This document shows positions 14,975-23,212 of a DNA stretch of 64,000 nucleotides, piece by piece (the stretch's first letter is position 1; each line of letters opens with the position of its first letter). The position numbers and the translations under genes were made by a program. The stretch spans positions 183,854 to 247,853 of the forward strand of contig RXJR01000009.1 in the NCBI GenBank assembly GCA_003963305.1, in the 5' to 3' direction. Under the pieces are notes generated by a model. The model ran no database searches. It saw only the letters and a program-made list of their open reading frames with translations, and was not told where the DNA came from. The stretch comes from Candidatus Melainabacteria bacterium. GTDB lineage: Bacteria > Cyanobacteriota > Vampirovibrionia > Obscuribacterales > Obscuribacteraceae.

Positions 14975-17836
14975 TTATTGACCGGAGTTGAGAATCTCTT
15001 CCTTCTTCTTTTGCAATCCCATCAAATCTTGAATTGCCAGGCTGCCACCTGCTGCCGATATTGGAATCGAATTTTTGCCGAGCCAATCGCGGAGTTGATA
15101 TTGGTTGGCGATTGCCTTACCGATGCCGTGGCTTGCCATTTCTGGGAAGCGGGCAATGGTTGCTGCAGGAGCCAGTTGCAACTGTTTCAGAACAGGAGTT
15201 TTGATCGGGTCAACGTGCGGGTCGCCGGCCAGGTATTTGTTGCCGAAGAAATCGGAGAACTCGTTGACCTTGGCTTGAGCCTGCATCGGGTCCATGCCAC
15301 CGGCGATCAATTTGAGCATTGTTGGCTGACCGGCTCCGTATACATGCGTCATCTTCGTGCTGTTGATATCGAACGGAACGTTATCAGGCGTCTTGCCACT
15401 GTTGATTGCATCAGCCCAGGTGTCAGAGAGACCTTCAATCTTCGCGTAGTTCTTTCTCAAGTCAGGAAGAATTTCGAAGAAAGTATGTCCTTGCAGACGT
15501 GGAAGAGGCGTGTCTACCTGCAGGTTGACCAGATCAGGCAAGAATTTCTTGAACGATTCAAGTGGAATGGTGATCGATTGACCGGGCACGTCTTCGCTGG
15601 CGATGACGATGTCGCCTGGCTTGCCTGCGTTCTTCGAATAAGCATCCAGTGCATCGGCGTGTGCCATCAAAGCAGGGTCAGATGTGCCGTCTTTGTTCAT
15701 CGCCATCTTGCGAATCAAAGCAGCTTGAATCAGTGGTCTGACTTTATCTACCGGGTGAGCTTCGATACCCATCGGATTTTCCGGCGAGCGCATACCCTCG
15801 GACATCACTGTTCCGTTGTAGAGTTGTCCACCCTTTCTCAATGCCTGGAAGTATGGAGCGGCTGATTGACCAGTTTCTGCGGCGGCGAGCCAGTCTGCCA
15901 CTGTTTCGTCTGCCCATGCTTTTGCCAGATTGACGACGATTTCCTTCATCGGCATTTGATCGGGCAGAGGCGGCATGTCGGCTTCGACTGGTTCTGCAGG
16001 TGGTGCGCCTGGTTCAGGCTTGGCTTTTGGAATAGTGATCATTTCGTCGGCTTTAGGACCGAGAGCTTTCTCTGCCGCTTGCACCAACTTGGCGTCTCTC
16101 ACCTGGGGATCGAGTTTGCCTAACTGACCGAATTGATCGTGACCAAACTCGTGACCGTAGATGCCTGAAGTGAGATGTCCTCTCGTGCCGAGATCGCGTA
16201 CGGGGTACTTGACCAGGTCGATTGGCCAGACCTGCTCTCCGTTCGGTCCGTAGATAGCGCGGACAGTGTGTGGACCCTGGTGAGATGTGATTACTTTTCC
16301 AGTCTTTGGATCGCGTCCCACTACCATCTGGTCATCGCTGAGTTCGACCAGCGCCGGCAGAGGCTTCTGCGCCATGGCTTTGATCGGGTCGATACCAGCT
16401 TGAATCATATTACGTACATAAGTGGTCTGGTTTTCTGCGGCGTAGATGTTCATACGTCCGATGTGCTGACCATCCGGACCGTTGTTGTAGTTGTGTGCCT
16501 GGCTGGTGGCGTCTGAGAGTCGCTTGAACAGTCCTTCGACTTGCATCCAGTTGCGTGGATTGTCGCCTACCTGGTTAGCCAGCTCCATCATTGCGTTTCT
16601 GGCGAGCAGGTAGCCGGGGTCGAGTGGTTTGAAATTTTGTTCGGTGGCGGCGTGAACAACTGCAGTGGGTCTTCCGACTGCATCGCGGACTGCACTGGCA
16701 GTATCGCTGACGCTGGCTATCTGAGTTTTGATGACGCCTGCCAACTTTGTCATGTTCTCGGCAGTCATCGCTTCGGCTGTGGTGAAGACCTTCTTTCCAC
16801 CGTTGCCGGCCGCGTCGGCTCCAGGCTTAACGGCTGCATCTGTTGTCGCGACAACATCAGGCTTGGCGCCTTCAGTCAGATGTTCGGGCACAAAGATGCC
16901 GTGTTGCTGCTTCCAGCCTGCGATCTGATCCATCGGACCGGTTTGCAGGGCGTCGCCAATCACATTGGGCTTGGCTGCAGGTACTTCTTTTGGATGTCTT
17001 CCGGAAAGGAGTGTTTCAACGGTGCCGTCCAGACCATGCGTGTGTCCGTCGCTGCCAACGACTCCCTGTGAATAGATTTTTTCGCTGTATTCATGGCGAC
17101 CGTGTGCTTTCTCGCTCGAGGTGAGAGCCTCCATGATTGCTTCTTGCGACATGTTTGCGGTTGTCGGCTTGGGCGGGTTGAGCTTGTCACCGAAGCTGCG
17201 CATGGTGCCGTCGACTTTGCCAACCAGGTTGCTCAGACCGACTCCGATTGTTGAACTGGTGCCGAGATGTTCTGTCTTCCATCCTTCCAGCGCGCGCCAT
17301 TGTGTAGGTGCAAATTTTTCGCCCATCACAGGAGTCATGCGTCCTGTGAAGCCTGCGATTTTGCCTGTCAAATAACCATCAACGGCGAATTGACCAAGCC
17401 CGTTGCCCATGCTCACAGCGGAATTCATCATCACGTCGTCACCACTCTTGGTGGCAACGTTTTTCCACGCTTCGAAAACTGGAATTGCGGCGTCTTTGGC
17501 GAAATAGATTCCCAGTGCAGTTCCTGCAATTGCCTTGAAGGCTCCTGCTTCCGGAAGCGCGACGCGCAGGGCCACACCAAGTGCTCCTGCGGTCAGTACC
17601 TTAGTTCCGGTCTCCTGCCAGTTGGCGGGGTCCAGGTCATGTTTGATGGCGTTAATAGCGCCGGGAATGGAGTAGGCCGCACCTTCTAAGGTGACCTGCC
17701 CGACACGCAGTGCCTTCGTTCCGAGACTCATATCATTGTTGGTGGCGTCTGCTCTAAGCTTATTGCTTGCATCCTGAGCTTCGGGCGTGTGTGCAGGTTG
17801 GTTTTGTACTACATCCTTGATCCCGTTATCGCCCAT
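14975..17836 (-). CDS. Large putative zinc metallopeptidase (HExxH), unknown family
   Basis: This 953-residue protein has no close family that I recognise. A GHEFGHDQF motif near residues 561-569 has the HExxH pattern of zinc metallopeptidases, and an ADETVADWLAAAETG segment about 80 residues later resembles the downstream Glu ligand helix of gluzincins. The N-terminal third (from about residue 60 to 160) is Ala/Gly-rich and hydrophobic in parts (VLTAGALGVALRVALPEAG), so it may associate with membranes; the middle is Pro/Lys/Ala-rich. No classical signal peptide is seen. The ATG at 17836 is chosen because GGAGGAAG lies five bases upstream; an in-frame start at 17938 would add an unlikely 34 residues. 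It is the first gene of a minus-strand pair with the CAP protein. Confidence 0.6.
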   Translation of the reverse strand: MGDNGIKDVVQNQPAHTPEAQDASNKLRADATNNDMSLGTKALRVGQVTLEGAAYSIPGAINAIKHDLDPANWQETGTKVLTAGALGVALRVALPEAGAFKAIAGTALGIYFAKDAAIPVFEAWKNVATKSGDDVMMNSAVSMGNGLGQFAVDGYLTGKIAGFTGRMTPVMGEKFAPTQWRALEGWKTEHLGTSSTIGVGLSNLVGKVDGTMRSFGDKLNPPKPTTANMSQEAIMEALTSSEKAHGRHEYSEKIYSQGVVGSDGHTHGLDGTVETLLSGRHPKEVPAAKPNVIGDALQTGPMDQIAGWKQQHGIFVPEHLTEGAKPDVVATTDAAVKPGADAAGNGGKKVFTTAEAMTAENMTKLAGVIKTQIASVSDTASAVRDAVGRPTAVVHAATEQNFKPLDPGYLLARNAMMELANQVGDNPRNWMQVEGLFKRLSDATSQAHNYNNGPDGQHIGRMNIYAAENQTTYVRNMIQAGIDPIKAMAQKPLPALVELSDDQMVVGRDPKTGKVITSHQGPHTVRAIYGPNGEQVWPIDLVKYPVRDLGTRGHLTSGIYGHEFGHDQFGQLGKLDPQVRDAKLVQAAEKALGPKADEMITIPKAKPEPGAPPAEPVEADMPPLPDQMPMKEIVVNLAKAWADETVADWLAAAETGQSAAPYFQALRKGGQLYNGTVMSEGMRSPENPMGIEAHPVDKVRPLIQAALIRKMAMNKDGTSDPALMAHADALDAYSKNAGKPGDIVIASEDVPGQSITIPLESFKKFLPDLVNLQVDTPLPRLQGHTFFEILPDLRKNYAKIEGLSDTWADAINSGKTPDNVPFDINSTKMTHVYGAGQPTMLKLIAGGMDPMQAQAKVNEFSDFFGNKYLAGDPHVDPIKTPVLKQLQLAPAATIARFPEMASHGIGKAIANQYQLRDWLGKNSIPISAAGGSLAIQDLMGLQKKKEEILNSGQ

Positions 17837-18057
17837 TTGACTTCCTCCAGTATTTCCGTGGCCACCTGCGCGTATGTAACGGTGAGTTAAGGCAAGCGAT
17901 TGTGCATCGCTCCCGTCATATTTCCGTTTTCGCTGCAAGGAGAACCGATGTCATGAATTTAACTTATAAAACCAGCCGAGTCACTTGGGAGGATTACGTA
18001 CTCAGTGGTGAAAGTCCCATGAGGCTCTGAGATAATTGGAAACTTCTTTTACCGTGG

Positions 18058-19092
18058 GTGCGGATTTTGGAAGAAAAAAGCACACAAACAGCCGCCACAG
18101 CCTCTAATTCCGACGACAGAGTTAATGATCGGATTAGAGGATTAATCTTCGGCGCCGCCTGTGGAAACTCTCTCGGCGGTTCCAGTGTCGGTTTGAAATA
18201 TCGAGATATTTCGGGATTTCGAAGCTCCGGCGTGACCGGCGTGCGCGACTTCGCCGACGCGCTGGCTAAGAGCGGCGTGCCTGAGCACAAAGCCGGTGAG
18301 CTGCTTGCTGATTCCCTGCTCGGTCTGGCTCTGGCTGATTCATTAATTGGCAGTCGGGGGCGGCTGGATGAAGCTGACCTGAAGAGACGATTTGCCGCTT
18401 TACTCGAGTCTGAAGCTTTCCTCAAGTCCTCGCCTGGCGCAGCCTGTCTGACTGGCTTGAGGAAGATGGTGGACAGTGCCGAACCGGCAGAAACGGGTGC
18501 GGAAGCATTGCATCCCAATGTTGCAGCTCGTGTTTTTGCCGCCGGTGCCCTGCCGGGCGGAGAAAAGAGCGATGAGCCGCTCGATGTGGCCGTCAAACAA
18601 GCCAGGTTGAGTCACGGCGACCTGCGTTCTGTCGCTTCTGCCGCCGTTATAGCTGATAGCATTCGTTATTTCATAGCCGGCGGAAAGCTTGAAGACGCCG
18701 AGCAGGTGCGAGCTTACGTTGGACATGAGTTCCAGGTGGCCCAGGCTGTAGATGAGAGGTTCGCTGAGAATTGGGACGATGTGGCGCCCGATTTGGATTA
18801 CGCCAATCCTCCGGACGACCTGCCGTATTCCCTTATAAATGTAGAGCCGACCATCACAGAGCTTGTGCCGACAGCGGTGGGAATATTCCTGATTTTCCGC
18901 AATGACCCGGAAGAGGCTATATGTGCGGCGGCGCGGTCAGGCGGCGATACCGATACTGTCGCTACTATTGTCGGCGCTCTCTCGGGTGCCTATCACGGAG
19001 CTTCGAAGTTGCCGGAGCGCTGGCTTAACAAAATCAATGAAAAGGAAAGGTTGGAAAGTGTAGCGCAGCAATTAGCGGCGCTCTGGATTTAG
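18058..19092 (+). CDS. ADP-ribosylglycohydrolase-like protein
   Basis: The 344-residue protein has the fold signature of the ADP-ribosyl-(dinitrogen reductase) hydrolase family, which removes ADP-ribose from proteins. The C-terminal metal-binding block GGDTDTVATIVGALSGAYHG is intact. At the N-terminus the usual GDAxG is GNSLG and I see no TDDT motif, so one half of the two-metal site may be lost or altered. The start is a GTG without a strong Shine-Dalgarno; the real start could be a few codons downstream. It precedes fabG by 43 bp. Whether it is an active hydrolase or a divergent ADP-ribose binder cannot be told here. Confidence 0.8.
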   Translation: MRILEEKSTQTAATASNSDDRVNDRIRGLIFGAACGNSLGGSSVGLKYRDISGFRSSGVTGVRDFADALAKSGVPEHKAGELLADSLLGLALADSLIGSRGRLDEADLKRRFAALLESEAFLKSSPGAACLTGLRKMVDSAEPAETGAEALHPNVAARVFAAGALPGGEKSDEPLDVAVKQARLSHGDLRSVASAAVIADSIRYFIAGGKLEDAEQVRAYVGHEFQVAQAVDERFAENWDDVAPDLDYANPPDDLPYSLINVEPTITELVPTAVGIFLIFRNDPEEAICAAARSGGDTDTVATIVGALSGAYHGASKLPERWLNKINEKERLESVAQQLAALWI

Positions 19093-19135
19093 TTGGACGT
19101 ACTACTGGAAGCAAAACGAAAAGGGTGAACATTAG

Positions 19136-19873
19136 ATGAGTAAGTTGGCTGATAAAGTCGCAATCGTGACAGGTTCGGGAAGAGGTATTGGCAGAGCGAT
19201 TGCGGCTGCGTTGCAGGCTGAGGGCGCCAAGATCGTCATCAGCGATATCAACGAAGAGCTTTGCAAAGAGACGAGCGCCGAGCTTTCAAAATCAGGCGAT
19301 GTAATTGGCGTTGCTTGTAACGTCACAGATACGCCGAGCATTGAGAAAATGGTTGCGCAGGTGATGGAGAAGTGGGGACGCATCGATGTGCTCGTCAACA
19401 ATGCCGGCATTACTCGTGATGACCTGTTCATGCGTATGGGCGAAGACAAATGGCAAGCTGTTATCGACACCAATTTGACATCGGCTTTCAAGGTCACCAA
19501 GCCTGTGCTCAAAGTCATGTCAAAACAACGCTCGGGACGAATCATCAATATCGCCAGCACAACCGGCGTGCATGGAAACTTCGGTCAGTGCAACTATGCT
19601 GCTGCCAAGGCTGGATTGATCGGCTTCACTAAAACGATCGCGCTTGAATATGCATCAAGACAGATCACATCCAACGCTGTTGCGCCAGGATTCATCGATA
19701 CTCCGATGACGGCTGCCCTGGGCGAAGAAAACATCAAAAAATACGTCGAGCGTATTCCGCTCGGTCGCATGGGCACCCCAGACGATATCGCCGGAGCTGT
19801 TGTTTTCTTTGCAGCCTACGCACCTTACGTAACAGGCACCGTGCTTGAAGTAAACGGCGGTTTGTACACATAA
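19136..19873 (+). CDS. fabG: 3-oxoacyl-[acyl-carrier-protein] reductase
   Basis: A complete short-chain dehydrogenase of 245 residues. The NADPH-binding TGSGRGIG is at 12-19, NNAG at 88-91 and the catalytic tetrad is N113, S141, Y154 and K158 (YAAAK). The C-terminal PGFIDTPM and GTVLEVNGG match FabG. It reduces beta-ketoacyl-ACP in each cycle of fatty acid elongation. The acpP and fabF genes lie 1.7 kb downstream on the same strand, separated by an exporter gene, so this is a loose fab cluster. Confidence 0.93.
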   Translation: MSKLADKVAIVTGSGRGIGRAIAAALQAEGAKIVISDINEELCKETSAELSKSGDVIGVACNVTDTPSIEKMVAQVMEKWGRIDVLVNNAGITRDDLFMRMGEDKWQAVIDTNLTSAFKVTKPVLKVMSKQRSGRIINIASTTGVHGNFGQCNYAAAKAGLIGFTKTIALEYASRQITSNAVAPGFIDTPMTAALGEENIKKYVERIPLGRMGTPDDIAGAVVFFAAYAPYVTGTVLEVNGGLYT

Positions 19874-19896
19874 AATCTCTCGTCCTGGTAAAAACT

Positions 19897-19934
19897 CACA
19901 AGAACCCAAAGACTTCAGACTTTGGGTTCTTGTG
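19897..19934 (+). terminator. Long perfect hairpin after fabG
   Basis: CACAAGAACCCAAAG pairs over 15 bp with CTTTGGGTTCTTGTG around an eight-base loop, 24 bp after the fabG stop. No U-tract follows, so it may be a terminator of a non-standard kind or an mRNA-stabilising structure. It overlaps the leftmost possible start of the next gene, which argues for the later ATG there. Confidence 0.6.
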
Positions 19935-19976
19935 CAAATCATCTTTGAATTCTTGCGTACATCAACTGGTATCCCA

Positions 19977-20870
19977 ATGGTCAACTTAGTTCCACTCTTA
20001 GCGGTTCTCGGCTCAATCATTTCATTGTGCGTCGGCACGTCTTTTGGTAAGTCGCTTTTCCCCATCATTGGACCATCAGGCACTGCCGCTGTGCGTGTCA
20101 TATTCGGCTCGGTCGTTCTGGTGGCCTTCTTCAGACCATGGCGGCAACCCATCCCACGCAAGTCTATAAAGGTGATCGCTCTTTATGGGCTCGTGCTCGC
20201 CATCATGAATTCGATATTCTACGAATCGATTCAGCGTTTGCCTCTCGGAATTGCCATTGCCATTGAGTTCACGGGACCACTTACTGTGGCCATTGTTTCA
20301 TCGAGACGGGCAATAGACTTTGTCTGGATAGTTCTGGCGGCGCTCGGGCTGGCATTATTACTGCCTCTGTCACCAGGTTCGGTGGCACTGGATGCGCTCG
20401 GTATTGTCTTTGCATTTGCTGCCGCCGCGCTCTGGGCCTTCTACATTATTCTTGGCAAGAAAATGGCCGACCTGCCTTCCGGTCAGGCGACCGCGCTCGG
20501 TGTTGTCTGCGCCGCGCTCGTGCTTCTGCCGGTGGGCGTAATCAAGGTCGGACCGCACCTCACTGATCCGCGGGTTCTTCTGGGCGGGTTCGGCGTCTGT
20601 CTTGCCTCCAGTGCCATTCCCTACAGTCTTGAAATGTGGGCGATGAAAAAATTGCCGAAAAATACCTTCAGCATCTTGTTGAGCATGGAGCCAGCGGTCG
20701 GCGCGCTGTCAGGTATGTTTGTGCTGCACGAGATACTCACACCGATGCAATGGATGGCTGTTTGCAGTGTGATGGTGGCATCCATCGGCACGACCCTGAC
20801 GGCACGGAGTGCGCCGGCTAAAGCTGGTGAAGAACTCGACATCGTTGCTGTTCCCGCCGACATTCTCTAA
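19977..20870 (+). CDS. EamA/RhtA-type inner-membrane exporter
   Basis: A drug/metabolite-transporter superfamily protein with ten predicted membrane helices in two EamA repeats. It resembles RhtA, an exporter of threonine and homoserine: SLCVGTSFGKSLFPIIGPSG and IEFTGPLTVAI in the first half, LASSAIPYSLEMWAMKKLP near the end. The substrate is uncertain. I prefer the ATG at 19977, which begins with a typical first helix, over the GTG at 19932, which lies inside a strong hairpin. The last 15 residues are a polar cytoplasmic tail. Confidence 0.85.
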   Translation: MVNLVPLLAVLGSIISLCVGTSFGKSLFPIIGPSGTAAVRVIFGSVVLVAFFRPWRQPIPRKSIKVIALYGLVLAIMNSIFYESIQRLPLGIAIAIEFTGPLTVAIVSSRRAIDFVWIVLAALGLALLLPLSPGSVALDALGIVFAFAAAALWAFYIILGKKMADLPSGQATALGVVCAALVLLPVGVIKVGPHLTDPRVLLGGFGVCLASSAIPYSLEMWAMKKLPKNTFSILLSMEPAVGALSGMFVLHEILTPMQWMAVCSVMVASIGTTLTARSAPAKAGEELDIVAVPADIL

Positions 20871-21042
20871 TTTCAAAATCATTCTTTGACATCGACTCAG
20901 TAGTTCACTGCATGCGGTGGCGGTGATTCGCCGCGAGGATTCCCCCTCATTTCTTTCTGGGCATGCAATTTCTACAACTTTTATATGTTCAGTGCTGATA
21001 ATGCCGATCGTAACGCAGTCGTTTCAAAAACGTGGTGGCATC

Positions 21043-21252
21043 ATGGACATGTGGCTCATTCTGCTTCTTTTAACCGCTATGGCGGGCATCATGGGTTGGG
21101 GAATGACCGCCTTTGTAAACGCGGTTTTGTGGTTTTGTGATTGGTCTGACGGTACACCTATCAACTGGGGGATGGATCTGGGTCTCACTTTAGCTGTGCC
21201 GTTTGCCTGGATTTTTGCTCTTGTAGAGATTGCCTGCGTTTACTGGAAGTAA
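21043..21252 (+). CDS. Small two-helix membrane protein
   Basis: This 69-residue frame begins MDMWLILLLLTAMAGIMGWG and has a second hydrophobic helix near the end (LTLAVPFAWIFALVEIACVYW). The open frame extends upstream to 20917, but the upstream part has no protein character. I see no homologous family. The coding call rests on the hydrophobic pattern and frame openness in a gap between the exporter and acpP. Confidence 0.4.
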   Translation: MDMWLILLLLTAMAGIMGWGMTAFVNAVLWFCDWSDGTPINWGMDLGLTLAVPFAWIFALVEIACVYWK

Positions 21253-21570
21253 GATATTGACAACCCTGTCTATTAAATCTAAGAAAAGATGGTCCAAATT
21301 GATGTCCGGAACGACGCGCTTGAATTCCGTTCTCTTGACGTCCCTGGTGCCAAACCAATATCTGCTGTATGTATAGATTCACAAGTGATTGCGATTCATT
21401 ACTTAACGAGAGCGTGCATGCTTGGCAGTTTTTCGCATTGATCATCCTTAAAGCAAAGAATGTACCGATGAAACGACCTTTCTCGATGCGACGTGATATT
21501 CTAGTTCGCCTTGACACAAGTGTGGCCAGCGCGTCTTGTTAGCGTTTTGGTTAAGGGGGATAGAACAAAT
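21253..21570 (+). promoter_or_regulatory. acpP upstream region with candidate promoter
   Basis: No gene is seen in this 318-bp stretch. TTGACA at 21257-21262 and TAAGAA at 21280-21285 have a 17-bp spacer and form a candidate promoter that would give a long leader. A second TTGACA at 21511-21516 has no good -10 element (TCTTGT). AAGGGGGA near 21553 is the likely Shine-Dalgarno for acpP. Confidence 0.3.
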
Positions 21571-21810
21571 ATGGATGAGAAGGAAGCCTTCGAGAGAGTA
21601 AAGAAGGTGGCCGTTGCCCAATTGAATGTGAATGCTGACGAAGTCACGATGGAAGCCAGTTTCACCAAAGACCTTGGTGCAGATTCCCTCGACACAGTCG
21701 AATTGGTCATGGCTTTGGAAGAAGAATTCGGTATGGAAATACCGGACGAGGATGCCGAAAAAATTACCACTGTCGGTGAAGCTGTCAAATACATTTCGTC
21801 GCATATCTAA
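21571..21810 (+). CDS. acpP: Acyl carrier protein
   Basis: A 79-residue ACP, the carrier of growing acyl chains. The phosphopantetheine attachment serine is S39 in [19 protein letters not shown]. The protein is acidic and helical, as is usual. The upstream frame is open to 21511, but the start ATG at 21571 gives the canonical N-terminus and a good Shine-Dalgarno. The fabF gene follows after 132 bp with a hairpin between, so acpP can be expressed in excess over fabF. Confidence 0.96.
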   Translation: MDEKEAFERVKKVAVAQLNVNADEVTMEASFTKDLGADSLDTVELVMALEEEFGMEIPDEDAEKITTVGEAVKYISSHI

Positions 21811-21815
21811 CATCT

Positions 21816-21860
21816 CCGAACGTTCCCAAGGTCAACTTCATGTTGATATGGAACGGTCGG
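21816..21860 (+). promoter_or_regulatory. Hairpin between acpP and fabF
   Basis: CGTTCC (21821-21826) pairs with GGAACG (21850-21855), flanked by CCG/CGG and with an inner TCAAC/GTTGA stem. A weaker hairpin at 21882-21901 follows. No U-tract is present. Such structures often lower readthrough or protect the upstream mRNA, which suits the need for far more ACP than FabF. This role is inference. Confidence 0.45.
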
Positions 21861-21942
21861 GTGCGGCACATATTTTGATGGCTTCGGGAATCTCTCCGAG
21901 GAAAGTCAACGCAGTTCGCTGCTCGACTTAAACAAGCTACGA

Positions 21943-23205
21943 ATGACAAAAGAACGCGTCGTTGTGACAGGTATTGGCGCAGTCTCTGCAGTAGGGACTG
22001 GCATAGAAGAATTTTGGAAGGGCATCGTACAGGGCCGTTCCGGAGTCAAACGTGTCACCACAGCCAGAGTCAAAGAGGAGATGCAATCGGCGTGCAAAAT
22101 TGCCGCCGAAATCGTCGACTTTGATGCATCGAAATATTTAGAACCAAAACAGGTTCGGCGCACGGATCGCTTTATCCAGTTTGCAGTCGCGGCAGCTCAA
22201 TTGGCTGTGGACGACGCGAAACTGGACATGAAGCAAGAAGATCCGACCCGCGTCGGCGTTGTCGTTGGATCTGCTGCTGGTGGATTCGAAACAATCGAGC
22301 AGCAGTATCGTGTTTTGATGGAGCGCGGACCGGATCGTTGTTCACCATTTACGGTGCCGATGTTGATCGTCAATATGGCGGCCGGATGGGTATCGATTCT
22401 GCATAATGCCAAGGGTCCGAACTCATGCACTGTCACAGCTTGCGCGACCTCGGCTAATTCCATCGGTGATGCCTATATGATGATCGAGCGTGGCGACGCT
22501 GATGTCATGTTTGCAGGTGGAAGTGAAGCACCTATTACAGCCCTGTGTATGGCGGGGTTCTCCTCCGCTCGCACATTGTCGACTCGCAATAACGAGCCTG
22601 AAAGAGCCAGCCGTCCCTTTGACAAAGACAGAGATGGCTTTGTAATGGGTGAAGGCGGCGCCATTTTGATTTTGGAATCTCTTTCGCACGCGCAGAAACG
22701 TGGCGCAAAGATTCTCGCTGAGTTAGTCGGTTATGGTATGACGGGCGATGCCTGGGATATCGTTCAGCCCTGTGCTGACGGTAACGGTGCCGCACGTGCC
22801 ATGCAGGCTGCTCTCAAGCAAGCCGGCATGAAACCGGAAGATGTTAACTACATCAATGCTCATGGCACTTCGACGCCTCTTGGTGATCGCGCTGAAACAA
22901 CAGCGATCAAATCGGTTTTTGGTGAGCATGCCACAAAGCACAAGTTAGCAGTCAGTTCGAGCAAATCGATGACAGGCCACTTGCTCGGTGCTGCTGGTGC
23001 TCTTGAGGCAGCAGTATGCATCATGGCAATAAACGATTCTATTTTGCCGCCCACCATAAATCTGGATAATCCAGACCCTGAGTGCGATCTGGATTACGTT
23101 GCCAATGTCGCTCGCAAGGGTGTCAACATTGATGTGGCGTTGTCAAACAGTTTCGGATTTGGCGGCCACAACGCTTGTTTGTTGTTCAAGAAATTTAAGA
23201 GTTAG
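21943..23205 (+). CDS. fabF: 3-oxoacyl-[ACP] synthase II
   Basis: KAS II condenses malonyl-ACP with acyl-ACP. The 420-residue protein has the full Cys-His-His triad: C167 in TVTACATSANS, H307 in NAHGTSTPLGD and H346 in KSMTGHLLGAAGALEA. GGSEAPITALCMAGF and the C-terminal SFGFGGHNACL are standard. The ATG at 21943 lacks a strong Shine-Dalgarno. The gatA gene starts seven bases after its stop. Confidence 0.96.
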   Translation: MTKERVVVTGIGAVSAVGTGIEEFWKGIVQGRSGVKRVTTARVKEEMQSACKIAAEIVDFDASKYLEPKQVRRTDRFIQFAVAAAQLAVDDAKLDMKQEDPTRVGVVVGSAAGGFETIEQQYRVLMERGPDRCSPFTVPMLIVNMAAGWVSILHNAKGPNSCTVTACATSANSIGDAYMMIERGDADVMFAGGSEAPITALCMAGFSSARTLSTRNNEPERASRPFDKDRDGFVMGEGGAILILESLSHAQKRGAKILAELVGYGMTGDAWDIVQPCADGNGAARAMQAALKQAGMKPEDVNYINAHGTSTPLGDRAETTAIKSVFGEHATKHKLAVSSSKSMTGHLLGAAGALEAAVCIMAINDSILPPTINLDNPDPECDLDYVANVARKGVNIDVALSNSFGFGGHNACLLFKKFKS

Positions 23206-23212
23206 CTATCAC

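Noticed and set aside
14819..15865. 348-codon plus-strand frame
   Set aside because: Antisense to the large metallopeptidase gene; no motif seen.
17994..18596. 200-codon minus-strand frame
   Set aside because: It is antisense to the ADP-ribosylhydrolase-like gene; low-complexity Ser/Arg translation marks it as a shadow.
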